Source: Regnicoccus frigidus (lineage in GTDB: Bacteria; Cyanobacteriota; Cyanobacteriia; PCC-6307; Cyanobiaceae). From it: a stretch of DNA of 64,000 nt. A model generated the notes under the pieces. The model did not search any database and was not told where the DNA came from. It worked only from the letters and a program-made list of their open reading frames with translations. The DNA is taken from assembly GCA_025194985.1 (NCBI GenBank), contig JAOANE010000054.1, forward strand, positions 186,001 to 250,000, written 5' to 3'. Shown one piece after another: positions 41,876-50,979 of the stretch (positions are counted from its first letter, which is position 1; every line of letters starts with the position of its first letter). The position numbers and the translations under genes were made by a program.

Positions 41876-43060
41876 GTGGAGACTGCACCTGACGCCAATA
41901 CCACCTCCACTTACCCAGATTCTCTGCACTTTTCCGTGACCACACCCTCCCACTCCCCTTCTCCCAGCAGCAACGGCATCGTGCCCAGCCAGACCGCGCG
42001 GATCGAAGTGATCGGGGTCGGCGGCGGCGGCAGTAACGCGGTCAACCGGATGATCGCCTCCGATCTCGAAGGGGTGGGCTACAGGGTTCTCAACACCGAT
42101 GCTCAGGCGCTGCTGCAGTCGGCGTCCCAGAAGCGGGTGCAGTTGGGCCAGAAATTGACCCGGGGGCTTGGAGCCGGTGGCAACCCGGTGATCGGCCAGA
42201 AGGCGGCGGAAGAATCGCGCCCCGAATTGCTGGCGGCGCTTGAGGGCGCTGATCTGGTCTTTATTGCCGCCGGAATGGGTGGCGGCACGGGCACAGGAGC
42301 GGCACCGATCCTCGCCGAAGTCGCCAAGGAGTGCGGCGCCCTCACCGTTGGCATCGTCACCAAGCCGTTCAGCTTCGAGGGGCGCAAGCGCCAGAAGCAG
42401 GCGGAGGAAGGCATTGCCAGGCTGGCTGAGCATGTCGACACCCTGATCGTCATCCCCAATGACCGGCTGCGTGATGCGATCGCCGGTTCGCCTCTGCAAG
42501 AAGCGTTCCGCGCCGCCGACGACGTGTTGCGTCAGGGTGTGAAGGGCATCAGTGACATCATCACCAAACCCGGCCTGGTCAACGTTGACTTTGCCGATGT
42601 GCGTTCGGTGATGACGATGGCCGGCACAGCCCTGCTGGGCATTGGCGTGGGTTCAGGCCGCTCCCGTGCCACCGAAGCGGCCCAGGCCGCGATGAGCAGC
42701 CCGCTGCTGGAATCAGCACGAATCGATGGGGCCAAGGGCTGCGTGATCAACGTCAGCGGTGGCAAGGACATGACCCTGGAGGACATGACCAATGCCGCCG
42801 AGGTCATCTACGACCTGGTTGATCCCGATGCCAACATCATTGTTGGCGCCGTGGTGGATGAAAAGCTCGAAGGTGAGATTCACGTCACCGTGATTGCCAC
42901 CGGCTTTGAAAGTGGCATTGCCTACAGGCACCAAGACAACGTCACCTCCAGTTTCGCCAGCCCCAAGCCTGCTGCTCTGACCCAACCCGCCGGCGATCAA
43001 CGGGGTGCCAAGATCCCTCCCTTCCTGCTGAACCGCCAGACCCGCACCGAGGACGAGTGA
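41876..43060 (+). CDS. ftsZ: Cell division protein FtsZ
   Basis: A 394-residue tubulin-like GTPase forming the Z ring. After a ~40-residue Ser/Thr/Pro-rich N-terminal extension typical of cyanobacteria, IEVIGVGGGGSNAVNRM, the tubulin signature GMGGGTGTGAAPI, the T7-loop GLVNVDFADV and the C-terminal domain (CVINVSGGKDMTLEDM) are intact. The linker and final peptide are short (PPFLLNRQTRTEDE). GTG start with ftsQ 111 bases upstream. Together with ddl and ftsQ this is a reduced dcw cluster. Confidence 0.96.
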   Translation: METAPDANTTSTYPDSLHFSVTTPSHSPSPSSNGIVPSQTARIEVIGVGGGGSNAVNRMIASDLEGVGYRVLNTDAQALLQSASQKRVQLGQKLTRGLGAGGNPVIGQKAAEESRPELLAALEGADLVFIAAGMGGGTGTGAAPILAEVAKECGALTVGIVTKPFSFEGRKRQKQAEEGIARLAEHVDTLIVIPNDRLRDAIAGSPLQEAFRAADDVLRQGVKGISDIITKPGLVNVDFADVRSVMTMAGTALLGIGVGSGRSRATEAAQAAMSSPLLESARIDGAKGCVINVSGGKDMTLEDMTNAAEVIYDLVDPDANIIVGAVVDEKLEGEIHVTVIATGFESGIAYRHQDNVTSSFASPKPAALTQPAGDQRGAKIPPFLLNRQTRTEDE

Positions 43061-43157
43061 CCCGGAGCTTCGGGGCCGGCCATTCCCTACCTGCTGACCG
43101 TGCAGCTGCGTTGTGTGCGGCTGGATTTCGTTGGCCTTGCGTTGGCATGCCACAGAT

Positions 43158-43174
43158 TTGACCTTCAAGGTCAA
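43158..43174. promoter_or_regulatory. 17-bp perfect inverted repeat between ftsZ and SRP RNA
   Basis: TTGACCTT and AAGGTCAA flank a single C, a perfect 8-bp dyad. It lies in the convergent gap between the end of ftsZ and the 3' end of the SRP RNA. No T-tract follows on either strand, so it is not a standard terminator; it could be a protein-binding dyad or a small 3' hairpin. Confidence 0.5.
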
Positions 43175-43202
43175 CGTCCTGAAGTCAGCCAAGTTGCAAA
43201 AG

Positions 43203-43302
43203 GGGTGACCCGGAGCCGACGCCTGCCTGGAGCATCCCGTGTGGCTGCTCCCTTCCGGTTCTGACCAGATTTGGGCGTCCCGGCCGCATCGGTCCGAGTC
43301 GA
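43203..43302 (-). ncRNA. ffs: Signal recognition particle RNA (4.5S type)
   Basis: The reverse strand carries the SRP domain IV core: GGTCAGAACCGGAAGGGAGC then AGCCACACGGGATGCTCCAGG, with the conserved asymmetric loop and GGAA tetraloop. The outer parts pair: GACTCGGACCGATGC near 43300 with GCGTCGGCTCCGGGTC near 43207, forming one long hairpin of about 100 nucleotides. A short T-run (CCCCTTTT) follows the 3' end. It binds Ffh and targets membrane proteins co-translationally. Ends are approximate. Confidence 0.9.
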
Positions 43303-43340
43303 AGCGATGATAGCAAGCCTGATTAGAAGCCCTGCCTGTC

Positions 43341-44156
43341 GTGCCGATCCGTCCCGGTGATCTCATCGAGCGCAAACAGGCGGGGCAACCGATCCGGCTG
43401 CTGACCGCCTGGGATGCGCTCTCGGCGGCCTGGGTGGAGGAGGCAGGCGCTGAGGCGCTGCTTGTGGGTGATTCGCTGGCGATGGTGGCGCTGGGTCACC
43501 CCACCACCCTGCCGGTGACGCTCGACGAGATGATTCACCACACCCGCGCCGTGGCCCGGGGCCTGAGCCGAGCGCCCGGTCAGCAACCCCTGCTGATCTG
43601 CGATCTGCCCTTCCTGAGCTATCAGTGCGGGCCTGATCAGGCTGTGGCGGCAGCCGGAAGGGTTCTTAAGGAGACGGCGGCGGCGGCCGTGAAGCTGGAG
43701 GGGGCTGAACCGGAAACCCTTGTGGTGGTTGATCGCCTGGTGCGTAGTGGCATCCCGGTGATGGGGCACCTCGGCTTGACTCCCCAGTCGGTGCATCGGT
43801 TCGGCTATCGGCGCCAGGCCAACGACCCGATCAGCCAGGAGCGCTTGTGCTGCCAGGCCGAGGATCTGCAGGCGGCGGGCTGCTTCGCCCTGGTGCTCGA
43901 ACATGTGCCTGCGGAGTTGGCTGGCCGGCTGCGGCGGCAGTTGGCGATCCCTGTGATCGGCATCGGAGCCGGTGACGACTGCGACGGCCAGGTGCGGGTG
44001 ACCGCCGATCTGCTCGGGCTCGGCAGCCGCCAGCCTCCGTTCAGCCCGGCCCTGATCGATGGTCGTGGTCTGGCGATCGAGGCGCTTCAGAGGTGGGTGC
44101 GGGCCCAGAACGCTCATCCCACCAGCCCAGCAACTCCCGCAGCACCGCATTGCTGA
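43341..44156 (+). CDS. panB: 3-methyl-2-oxobutanoate hydroxymethyltransferase
   Basis: A 271-residue TIM-barrel enzyme making ketopantoate in pantothenate and CoA synthesis. Typical segments are RLLTAWDALSAAWVEEAGAEALLVGDSLAMV (metal Asp), MIHHTRAVARGL, AAVKLEGAE, GHLGLTPQSVH and VIGIGAG. GTG start. The C-terminal tail (RAQNAHPTSPATPAAPHC) is unusual for PanB and lies where the gene overlaps the convergent hemW by 116 bases. The core is intact. Confidence 0.92.
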   Translation: MPIRPGDLIERKQAGQPIRLLTAWDALSAAWVEEAGAEALLVGDSLAMVALGHPTTLPVTLDEMIHHTRAVARGLSRAPGQQPLLICDLPFLSYQCGPDQAVAAAGRVLKETAAAAVKLEGAEPETLVVVDRLVRSGIPVMGHLGLTPQSVHRFGYRRQANDPISQERLCCQAEDLQAAGCFALVLEHVPAELAGRLRRQLAIPVIGIGAGDDCDGQVRVTADLLGLGSRQPPFSPALIDGRGLAIEALQRWVRAQNAHPTSPATPAAPHC

Positions 44157-45333
44157 GGGCCAGGCCAGTCGGGTCACTGAGGCGCCAGCGGTCCCCCTCA
44201 ATCAGCAGCAGGCCCTCTTCAAGGAACGGCTGCAGCCGCTGCCGCAGCGAGGCCAGTGCGCGGCGGCTGAGGCCGTAGTCGATCGCTATCTGCCCCATCG
44301 CCACCCCTTCGCGCCGGCGCAGGCCCACCATCAACAGCTCATCAAACGGTAGACCTAGCTCAGAAGCGCTCTGCTCAGGCGTGAGGCCTGGCGTCGGGCC
44401 CGGCTCGGCCTGGCTGGTTGCTCGGTTGGTTGCTTCGCTCAGCCATTCCCCATAGGCGGCCCGGGTTCGTGGCCTGGCCAATCGCCGTCCGTAGGGGGCC
44501 GAGGTGGCTCCCAGCCCGAAACCCCACCAGCCTGCCCCGCTCCAATACACCCGGTTGTGGCGTGAAACATGGCCGGGCCTGGCGTAATTGGAGATTTCGT
44601 AGTGGCCGTAGCCCGCCGCCTTCAGCCGCTCGGAGGTGAGTGCCATCAGGTCAGCGCCGAGGTCGGAATCGGGCAGTGGCAACGCGCCACGCTTTTGGCG
44701 CCAGGCGAACACGGTGCCGGGTTCGACGATCAGGTCGTAGATCGAAAGGTGGGGGGCGTCAACGGCCACGGCCTGGCGCAGCTGGTTGTGCCAGTGGTTC
44801 AGGTCCTGTTGGGGCAAGCCCTGGATCAGGTCGAGGCTCCAGCTGCCCAGCGACCCCTGCCGCTGCGCCTGGGCCAGCCAGCCGGCGGCTTCAAGCAGGT
44901 CGGCGCGCCGGTGGCGGCGGCCCAGCGTCTCCAGCACGGCGTCATCGAAGCTCTGCCCCCCCAGGCTGACGCGGTTGACGCCCGCGGCCAGCACGCCGGT
45001 GAGGCGGCGCTGATCGAAGCTGGCCGGGTCCATTTCCATGCTGATCTCCGCACCGGCAGCAAGGCCGAACTGGCAGTCCAGGCGGCTGAGCAAGGCGCCG
45101 ATCTGCTCGGGGGTGAGCAAGGAGGGGGTGCCACCGCCCAGGTACACGGTGGAGAGGGGCGGCCCTGATGGGGCACTGCTGATCTCCCAGTGCAGCAGCG
45201 GAAGGTAGGCGGCGATCGAGTTGGAGTGGGCGCCGTCGGCTTTGTCTCCGAGGGGGACCACCGCGAAGTCGCAATAGAAGCAGCGCCGCTGACAGAAGGG
45301 GATGTGCAGGTAGGCGCTGCGGGGTTCACGCAT
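44041..45333 (-). CDS. hemW: Radical SAM heme chaperone HemW (CPDH-like)
   Basis: A 430-residue radical SAM protein. The cluster motif is HIPFCQRRCFYCDF (C14, C18, C21), followed by VYLGGGTPSLL, MEMDPASF and the HemN C-terminal domain (GVAMGQIAIDYGLS). The Cys of the oxygen-independent coproporphyrinogen oxidase-specific N-terminus is absent, so HemW (heme transfer) is more likely than HemN. The ATG at 45333 is used; the frame is open upstream to 45489. The last ~38 residues overlap panB on the other strand and are not family-like. Confidence 0.88.
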   Translation of the reverse strand: MREPRSAYLHIPFCQRRCFYCDFAVVPLGDKADGAHSNSIAAYLPLLHWEISSAPSGPPLSTVYLGGGTPSLLTPEQIGALLSRLDCQFGLAAGAEISMEMDPASFDQRRLTGVLAAGVNRVSLGGQSFDDAVLETLGRRHRRADLLEAAGWLAQAQRQGSLGSWSLDLIQGLPQQDLNHWHNQLRQAVAVDAPHLSIYDLIVEPGTVFAWRQKRGALPLPDSDLGADLMALTSERLKAAGYGHYEISNYARPGHVSRHNRVYWSGAGWWGFGLGATSAPYGRRLARPRTRAAYGEWLSEATNRATSQAEPGPTPGLTPEQSASELGLPFDELLMVGLRRREGVAMGQIAIDYGLSRRALASLRQRLQPFLEEGLLLIEGDRWRLSDPTGLALSNAVLRELLGWWDERSGPAPTSEAPRSPDHDHRSGPG

Positions 45334-45439
45334 GGGACGCGGGCCGGCCGCGGGCAACGGTATGGAAATCCGAGCAAGGCAAATCGACCGGAATCGGCCA
45401 TGCTGCAGCTTCTGAGCAACGGTCAGCCCAGACCAACCC

Positions 45440-46552
45440 ATGGTGGACCCGCTGATCCTGCTGTTGTTTCTGATCTCCGGCGCTGCCACCGGCTGGCTGG
45501 GCGTCGACCTGCTGCCTGCTGGGTTGCTGGATCAGGTCACGAACCTGGAGGGCCTGCGCTGGGTGCTGGCTGGCTTCGGCGCCTTTTTCGGCCTGTTGGC
45601 CGGATTCTTCTTTCAGCTGTTGCGCCGCCGACTGATGCGGCAGGTGCGGGCGATGCCCACCGATCTGCTGGTGAGCCGGGCAGTCGGACTGATCATGGGC
45701 CTGCTGGTGGCCAACCTGCTGCTGGCCCCGATCCTGCTGTTGCCGCTTCCCTGGGAGGTGATTTTCGTGAAGCCCCTGGCGGCGGTGCTCAGCAACGTCT
45801 TCTTCGGGGTGCTGGGTTACAACCTGGCCGAGGTGCACGGACGCACCCTGCTGCGCCTGTTCAACCCCGCGAGCACCGACGCCCTGCTGGTGGCCGAAGG
45901 GGTGTTGAAACCCGCCAGCGCCAAGATCCTCGACACCAGCGTGATCATTGATGGCCGCATCCGTGGGCTGCTCGATTCGGGCCTGCTGGAGGGCCAGGTG
46001 ATCGTGGCCCAGGCCGTGATCGACGAACTCCAACAGCTGGCCGACTCCAGCAACAACGAAAAACGCGGCAAGGGCCGCCGTGGCCTCAACCTGCTGGCGG
46101 TGCTGCGTGAGCGCTACGGCCGCCGCCTGGTGGTGAACAGCACCCGCTACGAAGGGAATGGCGCCGACGACAAGTTGCTCAAGCTGACCGCCGATACGGC
46201 CGGCACCCTGCTCACCGCCGATTACAACCTGGCCAAGGTGGCTGAGGTGCAGGAACTCAAGGTGATGAATCTGAGCGCCCTGGTGATCGCCCTGCGGCCA
46301 GAGGTCCAACCCGGCGATGCCCTGCAGCTGAAGATCGTGCGCGAGGGCAAGGAAGCCGATCAGGGGGTCGGATACCTGGAGGACGGCACCATGGTTGTGG
46401 TGGAGGCGGCCCGCAAGCGGATCGGCCAACGGCTGCCCGTCACCGTGACCGGAGCCCTGCAGACCTCGACCGGCCGCATGGTCTTTGCCCGCTGCGATCC
46501 AGACGTTCCCAAGGAGGGGGCTGTGGTTCGGCCCACAGCTGGCCCCCGCTAG
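45440..46552 (+). CDS. PIN/TRAM-domain membrane protein (YacL-like)
   Basis: A 370-residue protein. Four N-terminal membrane helices (residues ~4-135) precede a PIN nuclease domain (ILDTSVIIDGRI with the first acidic residue, AVIDEL, LTADYNLAKVA) and a C-terminal TRAM domain (QLKIVREGKEADQGVGYLEDGTMVVVEAA). The family is conserved in Gram-positives (YacL) and cyanobacteria and is expected to cleave or bind RNA at the membrane; the target is not known. ATG start, divergent from hemW, 31 bases before clpR. Confidence 0.88.
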   Translation: MVDPLILLLFLISGAATGWLGVDLLPAGLLDQVTNLEGLRWVLAGFGAFFGLLAGFFFQLLRRRLMRQVRAMPTDLLVSRAVGLIMGLLVANLLLAPILLLPLPWEVIFVKPLAAVLSNVFFGVLGYNLAEVHGRTLLRLFNPASTDALLVAEGVLKPASAKILDTSVIIDGRIRGLLDSGLLEGQVIVAQAVIDELQQLADSSNNEKRGKGRRGLNLLAVLRERYGRRLVVNSTRYEGNGADDKLLKLTADTAGTLLTADYNLAKVAEVQELKVMNLSALVIALRPEVQPGDALQLKIVREGKEADQGVGYLEDGTMVVVEAARKRIGQRLPVTVTGALQTSTGRMVFARCDPDVPKEGAVVRPTAGPR

Positions 46553-46583
46553 GCTCGGGCCTGATGTTGAACGTTGAGACCTG

Positions 46584-47258
46584 ATGTCGGTGTCGGCCCC
46601 TTACTACGGCGATTCGGCAGCGATGCGCACACCGCCGCCGGATCTGCCGTCGCTGCTGTTGAAAGAGCGAATCGTCTATCTGGGTTTGCCACTCTTCTCC
46701 GACGACGACGCCAAGCGCCAGATGGGCGTGGATGTGACCGAGCTGATCGTCGCGCAGATGCTCTATCTGGAATTCGACAATCCCGAGAAGCCAATCTTTT
46801 TCTATATCAACTCAACCGGGACGAGTTGGTACACCGGCGATGCGATCGGGTTTGAAACCGAAGCCTTCGCCATCTGCGACACGATTCGCTACGTCAAACC
46901 CCCCGTCCACACGATCTGCATCGGCCAGGCGATGGGCACCGCCGCCATGATCCTCTCGGCCGGCGCCAAGGGCCACCGCGCCGCCCTGCCCCACGCCTCA
47001 ATCGTGTTGCACCAGCCCCGCTCCGGCGCTCGCGGTCAGGCCAGTGACATCCAGATCAGGGCCCAGGAGGTGCTGCACAACAAACGCACCATGCTCGACA
47101 TGCTCTCGGAGAACACCGGCCGCAGCGCCGAGCAACTCAGCAAGGATTCCGATCGGATGACCTACCTCACGCCGCCCGAGGCCCTGGAGTACGGCTTGAT
47201 CGATCGGATCTTGACCAGCCAGAAGGAACTTCCAGCGCCGGTGGCCGGCGCGGCCTGA
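46584..47258 (+). CDS. clpR: ClpR: catalytically inactive ClpP-like subunit
   Basis: A 224-residue ClpP-fold protein. The position of the catalytic serine is changed: CIGQAMGTAAM has G118 where active ClpP has Ser, while the histidine (H143 in VLHQP) remains. This is the feature of cyanobacterial ClpR, which assembles with ClpP3 into a mixed-ring protease core. N-terminal extension MSVSAPYYGDSAAM. ATG start. The active clpP3 follows after 57 bases on the same strand, the known clpR-clpP3 order. Confidence 0.93.
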   Translation: MSVSAPYYGDSAAMRTPPPDLPSLLLKERIVYLGLPLFSDDDAKRQMGVDVTELIVAQMLYLEFDNPEKPIFFYINSTGTSWYTGDAIGFETEAFAICDTIRYVKPPVHTICIGQAMGTAAMILSAGAKGHRAALPHASIVLHQPRSGARGQASDIQIRAQEVLHNKRTMLDMLSENTGRSAEQLSKDSDRMTYLTPPEALEYGLIDRILTSQKELPAPVAGAA

Positions 47259-47315
47259 CGGCCTACCTACTGCCTTTCCCTTCCCTCCCGTTCCACCTAC
47301 CCCACTTCCAGCACC

Positions 47316-47918
47316 ATGCCCATCGGCACCCCCAGCGTTCCTTACCGTCTGCCCGGCAGCCAGTACGAGCGTTGGGTCGACATCTACACCCGGCTGGGTG
47401 TAGAGCGCATTCTCTTTCTCGGCCAGGAAGTCAACGACGGGATTGCCAACAGCCTGGTGGCCCAGATGCTGTATCTGGATTCCGATGACAGCAGCAAGCC
47501 GATCTACCTGTACATCAATTCTCCGGGTGGTTCGGTCACCGCCGGTCTGGCGATCTTCGACACCATCCAGTACGTCAAATCGGAGGTGGTCACCATTTGC
47601 GTCGGTCTGGCGGCGAGCATGGGCGCCTTTCTCCTGGCGGCCGGCACCAAGGGCAAGCGGGTGGCCCTGCCCCACAGCCGGATCATGATCCACCAGCCCC
47701 TCGGTGGCACCAGCCAACGCCAGGCCAGTGACATCGAGATCGAAGCCCGCGAGATCCTGCGCATGAAGGACATGCTCAACCACTCGCTCGCCGAGATGTG
47801 CGGCCAGCCCGATGAGAAGGTTGCCAAGGACACCGATCGCGACTACTTCCTCAGCGCCGCCGAAGCGATGGAGTACGGCCTGATCGATCGGGTCATCGCG
47901 CACCCCAGCGAAGCCTGA
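47316..47918 (+). CDS. clpP3: ATP-dependent Clp protease proteolytic subunit ClpP3
   Basis: A 200-residue serine protease with an intact catalytic centre: S101 in GLAASMGAFLL and H126 in RIMIHQPLGG. The handle region (YINSPGGSVTAGLAIFD) and N-terminal loop are normal. With ClpR it forms the essential ClpP3/R core that pairs with ClpC in cyanobacteria. ATG start. It lies between clpR and ilvC. Confidence 0.95.
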   Translation: MPIGTPSVPYRLPGSQYERWVDIYTRLGVERILFLGQEVNDGIANSLVAQMLYLDSDDSSKPIYLYINSPGGSVTAGLAIFDTIQYVKSEVVTICVGLAASMGAFLLAAGTKGKRVALPHSRIMIHQPLGGTSQRQASDIEIEAREILRMKDMLNHSLAEMCGQPDEKVAKDTDRDYFLSAAEAMEYGLIDRVIAHPSEA

Positions 47919-47971
47919 GGGCGGGATCGGCCCAACCGTAGGATCCGCCTCTGCCCTGCCCGATCAGCCGG

Positions 47972-48967
<996 letters not shown>

Positions 48968-49011
48968 TCGGATCCGCGCACCCTGCCCTGCTCCCCTGGC
49001 TTGCCGTCGCC

Positions 49012-50085
49012 GTGGCCTGCCTGCTCGATCGGCTGATCGGCGACCCGCCGGGCTGGCTGCATCCGGTTCAGGTGATGGGCTGGTGGATCGCCGTTTTGCG
49101 CCAACGGGCCGAGGCCTGGGCAGGTGATCAGCCTTGGCGCCTACGGCTCGCCGGTGGCCTGATCACCGTGCTGCTGGTGGGCGGAAGTGGCGGCCTGGGT
49201 TGGGCCCTGGAATCCCTGGCTCGCTCGCAGCCTCTGATCGGCCAGCCGCTGCTGTTGCTGGCCCTGGCCAGTTGCCTGGCGGGTGAAAGCCTGGATCGGG
49301 CCGTGCGAGGCGTTCTGGCGGGTCTGGCTGGCCGCAAGGCTGGGGCTGACAAGGCTGGGGCTGCCAGCGATGGGCCAAGCGAGCATGGGCTGGAGCGGGC
49401 CCGTGCTCGCTTGGCCTGGATCGTCGGCCGCGATGTGGAGAATCTTGATGGGGCCGGCATTCTGCGGGCAGCGGCGGAAACGGCCGCCGAGAACGGCGTG
49501 GATGGATTGTTCGCTCCCCTGTTCTGGATGCTGGTGGGGGCTGGGCTGGGGGGATTCGGCCTGTGGGGAGTTGGTCTGTGGGGAGCAACCCCAAATCCGG
49601 GCGAAGGTTTCCTGCCAGGGCCACTCACGCTGGCCTGGGCCTACAAGGCCTCCAGCACCCTCGATTCGATGCTGGGCTATCGCCGCGGAAGGTTGCAGTG
49701 GCTCGGCACGGCCGGCGCTCGCCTCGATGACCTGCTCACCTGGTTGCCCTGCCGGTTCGTGGCCCTGAGCCTCCCCCTGGTCAGCGGCCGGGGCCTGCAG
49801 GCGTGGGGACAGGTGGGATGTGCGTTTCGGGAGGGCCGCAGTGACCCTTCCCCCAATGCCGGCCTTTCCCAGGCGGCCTATGCCCAGGCGGCCCAGGTGC
49901 AGCTCGGAGGGGTCAATCACTACCGGGGAGAACGTCGCCTCAAGCCGCTGCTTGGCGTCGGATTCGCGGCGGTCGATCAAGCCGGGGTTGAGAGGATCCT
50001 GTCGTTGAACAAGCGACTGGAAGTGGCTTGGTTGTTGATGGCCCTGGCCCTGGCGCTCCTCGCTGACAGGGTTCTGGCTCAGTAG
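49012..50085 (+). CDS. cobD: Cobalamin biosynthesis protein CobD/CbiB
   Basis: A 357-residue membrane protein that attaches the aminopropanol arm to adenosylcobyrate in (pseudo)cobalamin synthesis. N-terminal LLDRLIGDPPGWLHPVQVMGW, AWIVGRDVENLDGAGILRAAAETAAENGVDG and WAYKASSTLDSMLGY are the hallmark blocks. Two small internal duplications (KAGADKAGAA; GFGLWGVGLWG) are seen in loops. GTG at 49012 starts close to the LLDRLIGDPP block, so the true start may be slightly upstream. The 3' end overlaps the convergent sugar transferase by seven bases. Confidence 0.92.
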   Translation: MACLLDRLIGDPPGWLHPVQVMGWWIAVLRQRAEAWAGDQPWRLRLAGGLITVLLVGGSGGLGWALESLARSQPLIGQPLLLLALASCLAGESLDRAVRGVLAGLAGRKAGADKAGAASDGPSEHGLERARARLAWIVGRDVENLDGAGILRAAAETAAENGVDGLFAPLFWMLVGAGLGGFGLWGVGLWGATPNPGEGFLPGPLTLAWAYKASSTLDSMLGYRRGRLQWLGTAGARLDDLLTWLPCRFVALSLPLVSGRGLQAWGQVGCAFREGRSDPSPNAGLSQAAYAQAAQVQLGGVNHYRGERRLKPLLGVGFAAVDQAGVERILSLNKRLEVAWLLMALALALLADRVLAQ

Positions 50086-50837
50086 GCGCCCCTGTCCATG
50101 GGCAACAGGATCACTCCGATGGTGCGGATGATGATCGTGAGATCGAGCCAGAAGGTCTGGCGTCTGGCGTAGCTGACATCAAGCCTGACCCGGCTCGGGT
50201 AGGAGAGGTTGTTGCGACCGGACACCTGCCAGAGGCCGCTGAGGCCAGGCCGGACCGCCAGCACCGTATCCATCTGGTCTCCGTAGCGTTCGAGCTCGGC
50301 TCTGACGATCGGCCTAGGCCCGACCACACTCATTTGTCCCCTGAGCACGTTGAGGAACTGGGGAAGTTCATCAAGGCTGGAGCGGCGCAGGAACCGGCCG
50401 ATGGGCGTGATGCGCGGATCGGCCTTGAGTTTGAAGTCTTTCTTGAACTCGGCGGAAAGTCCGGGGGATTGCTCCAGAAGCGCGTGCAGGATGCGATCGG
50501 CGTCCGGACGCATGGTTCGGAATTTGATGCAGCCGAACTCTCTGTAACTGCGCCCGACCCGCCGCTGGACGTAGAACACCGGCCCCGGTGAGCTGAACTT
50601 GACCAGAATGGCCAACAGCAGAAACAAAGGGCTGCCCAGCCCAAGCACCGCCAGGGACAACAACAGATCGCCTGTTCGCTTGATGACCCTCGAGCGCTTC
50701 GACTGCGCCTCGATCAGCGCGTGGGCCGGGACAACAGCACGGCCTGATGGCTCGCTGGCGGGAAACGCCGCCGTTGGATTCAGGGCTGGACGAACCAACG
50801 GGGTGTAAACGGTGGACGTTGCCAACAGGGCCACCAC
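50079..50837 (-). CDS. Undecaprenyl-phosphate sugar phosphotransferase, minimal form
   Basis: A 252-residue bacterial sugar transferase (Bac_transf/PglC-WbaP C-terminal core). After a ~45-residue Ala/Pro-rich N-terminus come KRTGDLLLSLAVLGLGSPLFLLLAILVKFSSPGPVFYVQ (re-entrant membrane helix), FGCIKFRTMRPDAD with the catalytic aspartate-glutamate region, RSSLDELPQFLNVLRGQMSVVGPRP and GLWQVSGRN. It lacks the N-terminal four-helix and nucleotide-like domains of WbaP. It starts glycan assembly on a polyprenyl carrier for exopolysaccharide or O-antigen. GTG start. The upstream glycosyltransferase gene is 142 bases away on the same strand. Confidence 0.9.
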   Translation of the reverse strand: MVALLATSTVYTPLVRPALNPTAAFPASEPSGRAVVPAHALIEAQSKRSRVIKRTGDLLLSLAVLGLGSPLFLLLAILVKFSSPGPVFYVQRRVGRSYREFGCIKFRTMRPDADRILHALLEQSPGLSAEFKKDFKLKADPRITPIGRFLRRSSLDELPQFLNVLRGQMSVVGPRPIVRAELERYGDQMDTVLAVRPGLSGLWQVSGRNNLSYPSRVRLDVSYARRQTFWLDLTIIIRTIGVILLPMDRGAY

Positions 50838-50979
50838 TCCAGAGGCTTGCTCGCGCGGGTTCGGCCGAAGTGGGTTGGGCTGGTGAATGGTTACAAGCTC
50901 GCCGACATGCTCAAACTGTAAAAATCATTTCCCGCTTCCACCAGCGGCGAAGGTCACTCAGGCCAGAGGCACAGAGGCT

